Below are positions 9,142-17,263 of a DNA stretch of 64,000 nucleotides, one piece after another. The notes beneath the pieces are model-generated. The model worked only from the letters and a program-made list of their open reading frames with translations. It was not told the DNA's origin and searched no databases. The stretch spans positions 682,001 through 746,000 of the forward strand of contig NZ_CP023202.1 of assembly GCF_000220705.2 (NCBI RefSeq). Direction: 5' to 3'. Source of the stretch: Streptomyces xinghaiensis S187. GTDB lineage: Bacteria; Actinomycetota; Actinomycetes; Streptomycetales; Streptomycetaceae. Each line of letters begins with the position of its first letter. Position 1 is the stretch's first letter. The position numbers and the translations under genes were made by a program.

Positions 9142-9678
9142 ATGCCCCACGCCTATGAGCCGCCCACCGGACGCGACGAGACGAAGGAGGAGCAGGCCGA
9201 CCGGAAGTGGGGCGAGCTGCTGCAGGAGGTGCGGGTCGCGCAGACCGGCATCCAGATCCTTCTGGCCTTCCTGCTGACCTCCGCGTTCTCCCCGCGCTTC
9301 CCGGATCTCGACCCGTTCGGCAAGGACCTCTACGTCTTCACGATCATGTGCGGGGCGGGGGCCACGGGGGCGCTGATCGCGCCCGTCACCCTGCACCGCA
9401 TGGTCACCGGCTACCGGCTCAAGCCGCAGACGGTGCTGTGGGCCTCGCGGTTCACCATGGTCGGGCTGGTGCTGCTGCTGGTCACCGTGGGAGCCGCGCT
9501 GGCGCTGATCCTCCGGTTCGTCATGGAGGACACGGTCGCGGTCTGGCTGGCGTCCGCCGTGCTGCTGTGGTTCGCGGGCTGCTGGTTCCTGCCCGCGGCC
9601 TGGCTGCGGCACAAGCGGCGCGAGCTGTGCGAGGGCCCCGGCGACACGGACGTCAAGCGGGTGTCCGACGGCGGGTGA
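9142..9678 (+). CDS. DUF6328 family membrane protein
   Basis: A 178-aa integral membrane protein with four hydrophobic helices (about 45-65, 68-88, 108-130 and 136-158) and charged termini. The N-terminal KWGELLQEVRVAQTGIQILLAFLLT segment spans the cytoplasm-to-first-helix boundary and is characteristic of the actinobacterial DUF6328 family, whose function is unknown. AGGAGGAG lies just upstream of ATG 9142. It is the last gene before a strong shared terminator. Confidence 0.85.
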   Translation: MPHAYEPPTGRDETKEEQADRKWGELLQEVRVAQTGIQILLAFLLTSAFSPRFPDLDPFGKDLYVFTIMCGAGATGALIAPVTLHRMVTGYRLKPQTVLWASRFTMVGLVLLLVTVGAALALILRFVMEDTVAVWLASAVLLWFAGCWFLPAAWLRHKRRELCEGPGDTDVKRVSDGG

Positions 9679-9693
9679 CGGCGGGCGGCACGG

Positions 9694-9746
9694 CGCACGG
9701 GTGTGCCCGGCGGCCGGTGATCCGGTCCGCCGGGCACACCCGTGCG
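9694..9746. terminator. perfect 20-bp inverted repeat, bidirectional terminator
   Basis: Positions 9694-9713 are exactly complementary to 9727-9746 around a 13-nt loop. The element sits between the convergent DUF6328 and alcohol dehydrogenase genes and lacks a T-tract. Confidence 0.8.
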
Positions 9747-9771
9747 CGGAGGGGCCTTACCCGGGCCGCCG

Positions 9772-10965
9772 TCAGACGGCACCGGGGCGGAAGAGGGTCT
9801 TGACCATCCCGTCGCCCTTGTCCTGGAAGGTCTTGTAGGCCTTCGGCGCGTCCTCCAGGGGCAGCGTGTGGGTGGCGAAGCTCTCCACGCCCAGGGGGTC
9901 GTCGTCGGTGAGCAGCGGCAGGATGTCGCCCACCCAGCGGTGCACGTTGGCCTGGCCCATCCGCAGCTGCACCTGCTTGTCGAACAGCGTGAGCATCGGC
10001 AGCGGGTCGGCCATCCCGCCGTAGACGCCGCTGAGCGAGATCGTGCCGCCGCGCCGCACCGCGTCGATGGCCGTGTAGAGGGCGGCGAGCCGGTCGACCC
10101 CGGCGCGGCTCATCAGCTTCTCGGCGACGGCGCCGGGCAGCATCCCGACCATCTGGTGGGCCAGCTTGGCCGCGGGCGCCCCGTGCGCCTCCATGCCGAC
10201 GGCGTCGATGACGGCGTCGGCGCCCCGGCCGCCGGTGAGTCCGCGGACGGTGTCGCCCAGGTCCTTGCCGTGCTCGTCCAGGCCGAGCACGTGCACGCCG
10301 CGGTCCTCGGCGCGCCGCAGCCGTTCCGGGACCCGGTCGACGCCGATGACCGTCTCCACGCCCTGGTGGCGCGCGATCCGGCAGGCCATGTCGCCGATCG
10401 GGCCGAGGCCGAGGACGAGCAGGCTGCCGCCGGGCGGCACGGCCGCGTAGTCGACGGCCTGCCAGGCGGTGGGCAGGACGTCGGAGAGGTAGACGAACCG
10501 CTCGTCCGGCGGCCCCTCCGGGACCTTGACGGGCAGGGTGTTGCCGAACGGCACCCGCAGATACTCGGCCTGGCCGCCGGGCACCTGTCCGTAGAGCTTG
10601 GTGTAGCCGAACAGGCTTCCGCCGGTGTTCCGGTCGCGGTTCTGGGTGGTCTCGCACTGCGAGTGCAGCCCCTGCCCGCACATCCAGCAGGTGCCGCAGG
10701 AGACGTTGAACGGGATCACGACGCGGTCGCCGGCCTTGACGGCGGTGACCTCGGAGCCCGTCTCCTCCACCACGCCCATGGGTTCGTGGCCGAGGATGTC
10801 GCCCGGTTCCAGGAACGGCCCGAGGACTTCGTAGAGGTGCAGGTCCGAGCCGCAGAGGCCGGTGGAGGTGATCCGGACGATGACGTCCGTGGGGTCCTGG
10901 ATGACCGGGTCGGGGACCGTCTCCACCCGCACATCGCGCTTGCCGTGCCAGGTCAGGGCTCTCAT
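9772..10965 (-). CDS. zinc-dependent alcohol / formaldehyde dehydrogenase
   Basis: A 397-aa medium-chain dehydrogenase. Catalytic zinc ligands are in GLCGSDLH and GHEPMG; the structural zinc loop CGTCWMCGQGLHSQC carries four cysteines. The NAD-binding motif is GLGPIGDMA, followed by an acidic residue in VIGVDRV, pointing to NAD. It resembles the glutathione-independent formaldehyde dehydrogenase-like branch. It lies 231 bp downstream of a formate dehydrogenase-like operon on the same strand, which would suit formaldehyde oxidation to formate, but that pairing is inference and the operon's catalytic subunit is broken. Start ATG 10965 is preceded by an AGAGGGAGAGA purine stretch. Confidence 0.9.
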   Translation of the reverse strand: MRALTWHGKRDVRVETVPDPVIQDPTDVIVRITSTGLCGSDLHLYEVLGPFLEPGDILGHEPMGVVEETGSEVTAVKAGDRVVIPFNVSCGTCWMCGQGLHSQCETTQNRDRNTGGSLFGYTKLYGQVPGGQAEYLRVPFGNTLPVKVPEGPPDERFVYLSDVLPTAWQAVDYAAVPPGGSLLVLGLGPIGDMACRIARHQGVETVIGVDRVPERLRRAEDRGVHVLGLDEHGKDLGDTVRGLTGGRGADAVIDAVGMEAHGAPAAKLAHQMVGMLPGAVAEKLMSRAGVDRLAALYTAIDAVRRGGTISLSGVYGGMADPLPMLTLFDKQVQLRMGQANVHRWVGDILPLLTDDDPLGVESFATHTLPLEDAPKAYKTFQDKGDGMVKTLFRPGAV

Positions 10966-11196
10966 GGTCGTTCTCTCCCTCTCGCGGTGGTGCCGGTCCG
11001 CCGGCGGGACGGCCGGACCGGTCGTGCGGGGGGCGCCGGCCGTGGGCCCCCGTGCGGCCGCGGCGCCTCCCCGGGGCCGTCGGCCGGTGCCGCGGGCCGT
11101 GCCGCGGGCGGTGGCCGGTGGCTGTCGTGCACGTCCGGACCTTCCGGTGCGCGCCGTCCGGCCCGTCCGGGCCGCCCGTGCCGTCAGCGCCCCGTG

Positions 11197-12339
11197 CTAT
11201 CCGTGTTGTCCGTCTTGCCCGTCCCGGGCGCCGGAATCCCCGTCGGCCCCTCCGGCCACCCGGGCGGCGGCCTCGGCCGCCCGCCGTTCGCGCCGTTCCC
11301 GCTGCGGGACGACGGTGTACGCGGGGTCCTCCGCCGAGGCGATGCCCGCGTGGAACACCCCGAAGCGGGTGCAGGCCGAGCCGGCGAGCAGCGCGAGGCC
11401 GCTCACGGCCGCCCCGCTCCGGTACCGCCGGCCGAGCACCGCGGCGCCCAGCGCCCCGCCCGCGGTGAGGAGTTCGGCGGCCCGCATGAGCTTTCCGGCC
11501 TTCCCCCGTTCGTAGGTCTCGGCGATCATGCCGAGCCGGCGGCGCTTCAGCCGCACGGCCGCGGCCTCGCCCGCGGCGGCGAGCAGGGCCGCGCGCCGCG
11601 CCGGGGCGTTCTCCCGGACCGGGGCGGTGACCAGGGCCATGCCGGAGGCGGCGGCCGTCGCCGAGGAGACGAAGAGGTACGGCAGTTCGCGGTGGGCCTC
11701 GTGCCAGGCGGGGACGGCGGTGTCGGCGGCCAGTACCGCGGTGTACGCGGCGACGACGGGCCCGAGCAGCGCCGCGGTGCCGGTGGCCGCCGTGTTGATC
11801 CGCGGCAGCCGCCCGGTGGTCTCCAGGACGGCGGCGGCGCCGGCGGCGGGCCCGTAGGCGGCGAGCAGCCAGGAGCCGACGCTCATCGGGGAGGTCGGTT
11901 TGAACACGCGGAGCATGTTGGCGAACCGCTCCGGCCGGCCGAGGTCGTGGATGAGGGCGGCGGTGGAGGCCGTGACGGCCGCCAGCGAGGAGAGCTTCAT
12001 CGCCTTCGCGGTGGTGGGGCGCCCGCTGAGCTGGGCCCCGGCGGCCAGTACGGAGCCGGCCCCGGCGAGCCCGCCGGCGAAGAAGTAGCCGGCGATGTCC
12101 GTGGCCTTCCAGCCCGGTGCCTTGATGACGGGACGGCCGTAGTAGGACCCGAACTCGGCGCGGGGCACCATGGGTTCCTCGCCGCGCCGTTTGCCGCGGC
12201 GCCGTTTCCGGTCCGTCTTCCCGGCCGCCGGGCCGGAGCGCTCCGCCGAGGTGCCGCCGGGCCCCGGGCCGGCCGGGGTGGCCTCGCGCCCCGCGCGCTC
12301 GCCCCGGACGCCGTCCTTCGTGACGTCGGAGTCCGTCAT
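11197..12339 (-). CDS. NrfD/PsrC-type membrane subunit (formate dehydrogenase-associated)
   Basis: A 380-aa protein with a basic, Pro/Gly-rich N-terminal 60 residues, then eight or so hydrophobic helices. Sequence such as GWKATDIAGYFFAGGLAGAG and HDLGRPERFANMLRVFKPTSPMSVGSW (in part) is typical of NrfD-like quinone-interacting membrane anchors. It would pass electrons from the neighbouring iron-sulphur subunit to the quinone pool. The ATG at 12339 overlaps the stop of the ferredoxin-subunit gene (ATGA), so the two are translationally coupled. The C-terminal 45 residues are polar and Ala/Asp-rich. With the catalytic subunit truncated, the native electron donor is uncertain. Confidence 0.85.
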   Translation of the reverse strand: MTDSDVTKDGVRGERAGREATPAGPGPGGTSAERSGPAAGKTDRKRRRGKRRGEEPMVPRAEFGSYYGRPVIKAPGWKATDIAGYFFAGGLAGAGSVLAAGAQLSGRPTTAKAMKLSSLAAVTASTAALIHDLGRPERFANMLRVFKPTSPMSVGSWLLAAYGPAAGAAAVLETTGRLPRINTAATGTAALLGPVVAAYTAVLAADTAVPAWHEAHRELPYLFVSSATAAASGMALVTAPVRENAPARRAALLAAAGEAAAVRLKRRRLGMIAETYERGKAGKLMRAAELLTAGGALGAAVLGRRYRSGAAVSGLALLAGSACTRFGVFHAGIASAEDPAYTVVPQRERRERRAAEAAARVAGGADGDSGARDGQDGQHG

Positions 12340-13304
12340 CGGCCCAGTCCCCTTCCGAAGACGCCGGTACGAGCGGTGCCCGCGCCCCGGCGCGCGGCCG
12401 GGGAGGACAGGAAGGCGGTGGCGATCCCGCCGAGGAGGGAGAGCGCGGCCACACCCGCGTGGGTCCACATCCGCGGCAGGTCGCGGGTGGTGACGACCGG
12501 GTCCGGTGGCAGGCCGTAGACCTCGGGCTCGTCGAGGAGGAGGAAGAACGCGCCGTCACCGCCGACCCCGTCCTCCGGGTCCTCTCCGTACAGGCGGGCG
12601 TCCGTGACGCCGGCCTCGCGCAGCTGTTCCACCCGCCCGGCGGCCCGCTCGCGGAGTTCGTCCAGCGGGCCGAACTGGATCGAGTCGGTGGGGCAGGCCT
12701 TGGCGCAGGCCGGTTCCATGCCCTCGCCGAGCCGGTCGTAGCACATCGTGCACTTGAACGCCCGGCCGTCGCTCGGCCGTTGCTCGATGACCCCGTACGG
12801 GCAGGCGGGCACGCAGTAGCCGCAGCCGTTGCAGATGTCCTCCTGCACGACCACGGTGCCGAACTCGGTGCGGAAGAGCGAGCCGGTCGGGCAGACGTCG
12901 AGGCAGGCGGCGTGCGTGCAGTGCTTGCAGACATCGGAGGACATCAGCCAGCGCAGCTCGGTCCGGCCGTCGGGGTGCGGCACCTCGGCCCCGGGCGTCA
13001 CGGCGCCGGCGGGCTCAGGGGGCGCGGGGGCGCGGGTGACGGCGCTCTGCTCGATGAAGGCGACGTGCCGCCAGGTGGAGCCGCCCAGCCCCTGGGTGTT
13101 GTCGTAGGACATCCCGGTCAGCGACAGGCCGTCCTCGGGGATGGCGTTCCACTCCTTGCACGCCACCTCGCAGGCCTTGCAGCCGATGCAGACGGAGGTG
13201 TCGGTGAAGAAGCCGACCCGCTCGGGGTGGCCGGTGTACCCGGCCCTGCCGGCCGGGTCGGCCTCCGGCCCGGAGAGCAGGTCCCTCAGGTCGATCTCGG
13301 TCAT
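12336..13304 (-). CDS. formate dehydrogenase beta-like 4Fe-4S ferredoxin subunit
   Basis: A 322-aa protein with four cysteine clusters: CIGCKACEVAC, CKHCTHAACLDVC, CNGCGYCVPAC and CTMCYDRL...CAKAC, enough for four 4Fe-4S centres. A single membrane helix near residues 275-297 anchors it, as in FdhB/HybA-type subunits. It should relay electrons between a catalytic subunit and the NrfD-type anchor. Its ATG overlaps by 4 bp the stop of the truncated catalytic-subunit frame upstream and its stop overlaps the anchor gene, so the original three-gene operon architecture is preserved. All sixteen expected cysteines appear present, so this subunit looks intact. Confidence 0.9.
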   Translation of the reverse strand: MTEIDLRDLLSGPEADPAGRAGYTGHPERVGFFTDTSVCIGCKACEVACKEWNAIPEDGLSLTGMSYDNTQGLGGSTWRHVAFIEQSAVTRAPAPPEPAGAVTPGAEVPHPDGRTELRWLMSSDVCKHCTHAACLDVCPTGSLFRTEFGTVVVQEDICNGCGYCVPACPYGVIEQRPSDGRAFKCTMCYDRLGEGMEPACAKACPTDSIQFGPLDELRERAAGRVEQLREAGVTDARLYGEDPEDGVGGDGAFFLLLDEPEVYGLPPDPVVTTRDLPRMWTHAGVAALSLLGGIATAFLSSPAARRGAGTARTGVFGRGLGR

Positions 13305-13555
13305 GGCCGGGCCCCCGTACGGGCGGTGACGACGGCGGCACGGCCGCCGTGCTCCGGGCCGCGGCGCTCGGCGGCGGGGGCGGTCGGGACCGCGCGGTAC
13401 GGGCGGACCGGCCCGACGGCCCGGTCCGCCGTGGCGGTCCGGGCCGTCAGCTGTTCGCCGTGCCGGGATCTCGCGGCCGCGCCGCGCCCCCGTGGGTCCT
13501 TTCCGGTGAGTTGCCGGTACACCGGCCGTTCGAGCATCCGGCTGCGCACGCCCAT
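13301..13555 (-). pseudogene. remnant of formate dehydrogenase catalytic (alpha) subunit
   Basis: An 84-codon frame with a perfect GGAGGA ribosome binding site before ATG 13555. Its first 47 residues (MGVRS...PVYRQLTG.DP.GRGAA...TATADR) match what I recall of the N-terminus of streptomycete formate dehydrogenase alpha subunits. In those proteins the next segment is a VCPYCAVGC iron-sulphur motif; here it reads VRPYRAV, with arginines 51 and 54 at the cysteine positions. The molybdopterin-binding body of several hundred residues is absent, and the frame runs into an ATGA overlap with the ferredoxin-subunit gene. This looks like an internal deletion joining the two ends of the gene, plus point decay. 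A short functional peptide is the less likely alternative. Confidence 0.65.
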
Positions 13556-13653
13556 CCGTTCCTCCGCCGTCCGCCGTTACTGCGCTGCAGATCCGCTGAG
13601 CTGATCATCGGGACGGGCCTCGGGTGCCCCCGGAACCGGGCGCGAAACGCGAG

Positions 13654-13684
13654 GACCCGCCGGGCGGGGTGCTCCCGGCGGGTC
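13654..13684 (-). terminator. 11-bp inverted repeat downstream of the small peptide gene
   Basis: GACCCGCCGGG at 13654-13664 pairs perfectly with CCCGGCGGGTC at 13674-13684 around a 9-nt loop. It follows the stop of the 56-aa peptide gene by 33 bp and precedes the dehydrogenase remnant, so it should separate the two transcripts. Confidence 0.6.
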
Positions 13685-13716
13685 GTCAGGTGGCCGTACG
13701 GGGACGGCCTGCGGCG

Positions 13717-13887
13717 TCAGTCGATGCCGCGGAGGATGTGGGATTCGGCCGGGTCGTCGTCGTAGCCGGCGAGCCGGATGGGGGCGACCCTGGACCACAC
13801 GTCCAGATTGCGGGGCTCCTTCTGGCGGGCGGCCGGGTACTCCTCGGGTTCCGCCAGAAGCTGGTTGGTCTTCTTCTCGGTTGTCAC
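13717..13887 (-). CDS. small acidic peptide, 56 aa, unknown function
   Basis: The GTG start at 13887 is preceded by AAGGAG at a 6-7 nt spacing, one of the best ribosome binding sites in the window, and a terminator hairpin follows, so this looks like a real monocistronic gene. The peptide has a Lys/Glu-rich N-terminal half (TTEKKTNQLL...) and a conserved-looking C-terminal half containing NLDVWSRVAPIRLAGYDDD and ending HILRGID. There is no cysteine, signal peptide or membrane segment. I do not recognise a family. It could be a regulatory or accessory peptide or a RiPP-like precursor, but no modifying enzyme typical of lasso peptides or lanthipeptides is adjacent. Confidence 0.7.
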   Translation of the reverse strand: MTTEKKTNQLLAEPEEYPAARQKEPRNLDVWSRVAPIRLAGYDDDPAESHILRGID

Positions 13888-14396
13888 CGCGCACTCCTTA
13901 GTGTCGGGTGCACCGGACGCCGTATGCCCGGGAAACTGCGCAGCCGGAGGCACGTGGCCGGGCGCCGACGCCCGATGGGGCTAGTGGTAAGTCACTGCGG
14001 GCGCGGTGGCGCCGGAGATGCGGACCGGGAGTGCGGCCATGGTGGCTGGCCTGTCCCGGGACGGGCCGAGGGTCTCGGTGCTTCATTTACCGGAAGGCTG
14101 TCCGTCTGCTGTCCACCCTACCCCCACCTGCGCGGAAGCGCTCGCGGATATCAGGATCCGGATACCGGAGACGGCCGGGGCGGCCCGGCGCCCGTGCGGC
14201 GGGACGCCGGGCGGACGGGGAATCCGGACGGCGCGGGGAGCGCCGGATGGCCCGGTCGGCCGCCCGGCTCCACCCCTCCGGGTGAGGGCGCGGGGAGGAG
14301 GCCGGGGGCCGGGGGCGCGGGGACTCGGGGGGCGCGAGGGCGCGGGGTACGCGGGGCGCGGGGTACGCGGGAACGTCCCCGGCCGCCGGCCCCGGC
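13888..14396. other. 509-bp intergenic region upstream of the small peptide
   Basis: No convincing gene. The part nearest the peptide (about 13900-14160) is less GC-rich and should hold its promoter; the part nearest 14397 is a run of GC-rich, G-heavy sequence with short repeats (CGCGGGG, TACGCGG). No clear -35/-10 pair could be fixed. Confidence 0.5.
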
Positions 14397-15893
14397 TCAC
14401 CAGCCGGAGGGCGCGTAGTCCTTCAGGAAGCAGCCGTACAGATCCTCCCCCAGTTCACCGCGGACGATGGGGTCGTAGACCCGGGCCGCGCCGTCGACGA
14501 GGTCCAGCGGGGCGTGGAAGCCGGCCTCGGCCAGCCGCATCTTGTCCGGGTGCGGGCGCTCGTCGGTGATCCAGCCGGTGTCGACGCTCGTCATGAGGAT
14601 GCCGTCGGTCTCCAGCATCTCCTGGGCGCTGGTACGGGTGAGCATGTTCAGCGCGGCCTTCGCCATATTGGTGTGCGGATGTCCGGCGCCCTTGTAGCCC
14701 CGGCCGAACACCCCTTCCATGGCGGAGACGTTCACCACGTACTTGCGGCGCGCGGGGGAGGCGGCCATCGCCGGGCGCAGCCGGCTGACCAGGATGAACG
14801 GCGCGGTGACATTGCAGAGCTGCACCTCGAGCAGCTCGACCGGCTCCACTTCGCTCACCGTCTGGATCCAGCTGTTGGTGTCGGCGAGGTCCGGGATGAG
14901 CCCGCCCGCGTCGATGGCGTTGCCGGCCTCGATCCGCGCGGGTGAGGCGGAGCCGCTGGTCAGCGCCAGGGCGGCGAGGGAGTCCGGGGTGATGCCGCCG
15001 GCCCGGTCCGCCGCGGCGGGCAGCGCCGTCTGGCTGCCGCTGCCGAAACTGCCGAGGACGAGGGGCTCCGGGAGACCGCCGCCGGACGGCAGCGGCGCGG
15101 TCTCGCCGGCCACCAGTTCGGCGTAGGACTCCGGGGAGCGGCGCACGGTCTGGGCGGCGTTGTTGATGAGGATGTCCAGCGGGCCCTCGGCGCTCACCGC
15201 GTCCGTCAGCGCCACCACCTGCGCCGGGTCGCGCAGATCGATCCCGACGATCTTGAGCCGGTGGAGCCAGTCCCCGCTGTCGGGCATCGCCGAGAAGCGG
15301 CGGGCGGCGTCCTTGGGGAAACGGGTGGTGATGGTGGTGTGCGCGCCGTCGCGCAGCAGCCGCAGCGCGATGTACATGCCGATCTTGGCGCGGCCGCCGG
15401 TGAGCAGGGCGCGCCGCCCCGTCAGATCCGTCCGGGCGTCGCGGCGGGCGCGGTTCTCCTTGGCGCAGGACTGGCAGAGCTGGTGGTAGAAGGCGTCCAC
15501 CTCGCGGTACCGGGTCTTGCAGATGTAGCAGGAGCGGGGGCGTTCCAGGATGCCGACGATCTCCGTGGCCGCGGAGGCGGCGAGGGGGATGCCGGCCGTC
15601 TCGTCGTCGATGCGGTCGGCGGATCCGGTGGCGGTGGCCTCGGTGACGGCCTTGTCGTTGGCCGTCTTGGCGGCCCGGCGCTCCTGGCGGCGGCGCTGCT
15701 TCACCGTGCGGTAGATCCCCGCGGTGGCGCGCCGCACCGTGATGGCGTCGGGATGGTCCAGCGGCAGGTCGTCGAGTTCCGCGAGCACGCCGAGACACGC
15801 GGCCAGCCGCTCCGGGTCGATGCCGGGGTGCTCCTGCCCGGCCTGCTCGGTCCGCTCCGCCTGCTCGGCCCGGCCGTCGTCTGTCACCGTCAT
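14397..15893 (-). CDS. SDR-family oxidoreductase with embedded zinc ribbon
   Basis: About 498 aa from ATG 15893 (GGAAG upstream). An N-terminal helical region of about 120 residues is followed by a CxxC pair at 122/125 and another at 140/143 (CYICK...LCQSC), predicted to bind zinc, then a short-chain dehydrogenase fold with TGGRAKIG at 165-172, NNAA near 244-247 and NVSAMEG with Ser390. The usual YxxxK active site reads TNMAK, with Thr408 in the tyrosine position, a form I recall as shared by this long SDR subfamily. The substrate is unknown. The 204-bp gap to the GH114 gene suggests separate transcription. Confidence 0.85.
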   Translation of the reverse strand: MTVTDDGRAEQAERTEQAGQEHPGIDPERLAACLGVLAELDDLPLDHPDAITVRRATAGIYRTVKQRRRQERRAAKTANDKAVTEATATGSADRIDDETAGIPLAASAATEIVGILERPRSCYICKTRYREVDAFYHQLCQSCAKENRARRDARTDLTGRRALLTGGRAKIGMYIALRLLRDGAHTTITTRFPKDAARRFSAMPDSGDWLHRLKIVGIDLRDPAQVVALTDAVSAEGPLDILINNAAQTVRRSPESYAELVAGETAPLPSGGGLPEPLVLGSFGSGSQTALPAAADRAGGITPDSLAALALTSGSASPARIEAGNAIDAGGLIPDLADTNSWIQTVSEVEPVELLEVQLCNVTAPFILVSRLRPAMAASPARRKYVVNVSAMEGVFGRGYKGAGHPHTNMAKAALNMLTRTSAQEMLETDGILMTSVDTGWITDERPHPDKMRLAEAGFHAPLDLVDGAARVYDPIVRGELGEDLYGCFLKDYAPSGW

Positions 15894-16097
15894 CGCCGCT
15901 GCCGCTTCCGTTCCCGCTCCGGTGCGTCCGGGTGCGCACACTCCGGCGGCACTTTACGGAGCACCCGGCGGCTCCGCCAAACCGGGCCGGGCCCGCGGGA
16001 GGAACGTCACACCGGCCCCTCCGGGGCACGGGGCCGGGCGGTCGCGGGGCGGGTCCGGGCGCCGCGGGCGGCGCCGGGGCCGGGAGCGGGGCCCGGG

Positions 16098-17060
16098 TCA
16101 CGGGCAGGGGCGGCGCCAGGCGTCCAGGGAGAGGTTCTTCCGGAGGGAGCTCAGCCGCAGCCGCTCGCTCTCGGCGCAGTAGTCGTCCGGGTCCAGCGCG
16201 TACTCGGCGTGGAAGACCGCCTTGTCCTGCTCGACGAAGGGGGTGAGCGCGGCGCACTCGCCGAACTCCGCGCACTCCTCGTTCACCGCGAAGTCGAAGG
16301 AGCCGACGAGCTCGGGGATCTGCGGGAGGTCGTTCTTGAGCCCCACGGCCAGGCCGCGCTCATGGGCGAGCTCCGCCAGCATCCGGTTGTAGGCGAGCTG
16401 GTGGCGGGCGGTGAGGGGGAAGCCGGTGCGGTTGAGGTAGCCGTCCATGAGGTCGGGCTCCACCGCGTCGAAGCCCTTGTCCCGGCACATGTCCATGCGG
16501 CGGGCCATCAGCGGGCGCAGCACGGCGGTCCGCCGGATGTCCAGCCAGCGCTCCCCCGGCCAGCCGTTGCCGCGGCCCCGTACCGCGCGGGGGAAGTCGT
16601 CGCGGTCGGGACGGAAGTCCTCCCAGGCGCCCGCGTTGATGTAACAGATGACCTTGCGGCCGTCGGCGTGCAGCCGGGCGACGGTCTCCGCGTCGTTCTC
16701 GAAGCCGTCGATGTCGTAGACGGGGACGTCGACGCTCGTGTCGACCCGCCCGCTGAGCTGCCACTGCCAGGGCGTGCCGGGCTTCGGCCGCCAGTGCCCC
16801 GCCCCCTCCTCGCCGCCGGTGGCGGCGGACGGGGAGCGGGAGCCGGGGCCCGGTGCGGAGCCGTCGGCCGGCGGCCGCGCCCCCGGGCCGGAGCAGCCCG
16901 CCGCTCCGGCCAGCAGGAGCAGGACGGCGGTGAGGACGGCGGTGTGCGGACGGGTGCGGGTGCGGGTGCCCGTGCCGCGGCTCCGGCGGGGACGCGGGTG
17001 CGGGCGAAGGCGCGGGCGGAGGCGCGGGCCGCCGGTCCGGCCGGCGCGGCGGTCTCTCAT
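16098..17060 (-). CDS. GH114-type endo-alpha-1,4-polygalactosaminidase-like lipoprotein
   Basis: A 320-aa exported protein. An unusually long basic N-region is followed by a hydrophobic stretch ending in a lipobox (LLAGAAGC), so it is probably a lipoprotein. The TIM-barrel domain contains WQWQLSG, VPVYDIDGFEND, VICYINAGAWEDFRPD and FDAVEPDLMDGY, matching the GH114 (formerly DUF297) family, in which the aspartate/glutamate strand ends form the active site. Members cleave galactosamine-rich exopolysaccharide. ATG 17060 follows GAGGAGG. It is divergent from the aldehyde dehydrogenase gene. Its role may be remodelling of the cell's own aggregation polysaccharide or attack on that of competitors. 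Confidence 0.85.
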   Translation of the reverse strand: MRDRRAGRTGGPRLRPRLRPHPRPRRSRGTGTRTRTRPHTAVLTAVLLLLAGAAGCSGPGARPPADGSAPGPGSRSPSAATGGEEGAGHWRPKPGTPWQWQLSGRVDTSVDVPVYDIDGFENDAETVARLHADGRKVICYINAGAWEDFRPDRDDFPRAVRGRGNGWPGERWLDIRRTAVLRPLMARRMDMCRDKGFDAVEPDLMDGYLNRTGFPLTARHQLAYNRMLAELAHERGLAVGLKNDLPQIPELVGSFDFAVNEECAEFGECAALTPFVEQDKAVFHAEYALDPDDYCAESERLRLSSLRKNLSLDAWRRPCP

Positions 17061-17263
17061 GGCTGGTCGGCCTCCTCGGTTCCCCGTCGGGCCGCCCAGT
17101 CTTCCGGGTCGCCGCCGTCCCGTGCGACGGGCTGCGGACGGGGCCGGGGTTGGCATCCGGCTTCCGGGGCACCCGGGCACGGTCCCGGCGGGCACCCGGT
17201 GCGCGCCGGAAGGACCCTGCACGCTTCCCCGGCACCTGCCTGCACGACCGAGCGGAGAGAGCC

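Noticed and set aside
13717..13887. Lasso-peptide precursor
   Set aside because: A Gly followed eight residues later by Glu in GYDDDPAE could form a macrolactam, but the leader lacks the penultimate Thr and YxxP motif, and no cyclase or leader peptidase gene is nearby.
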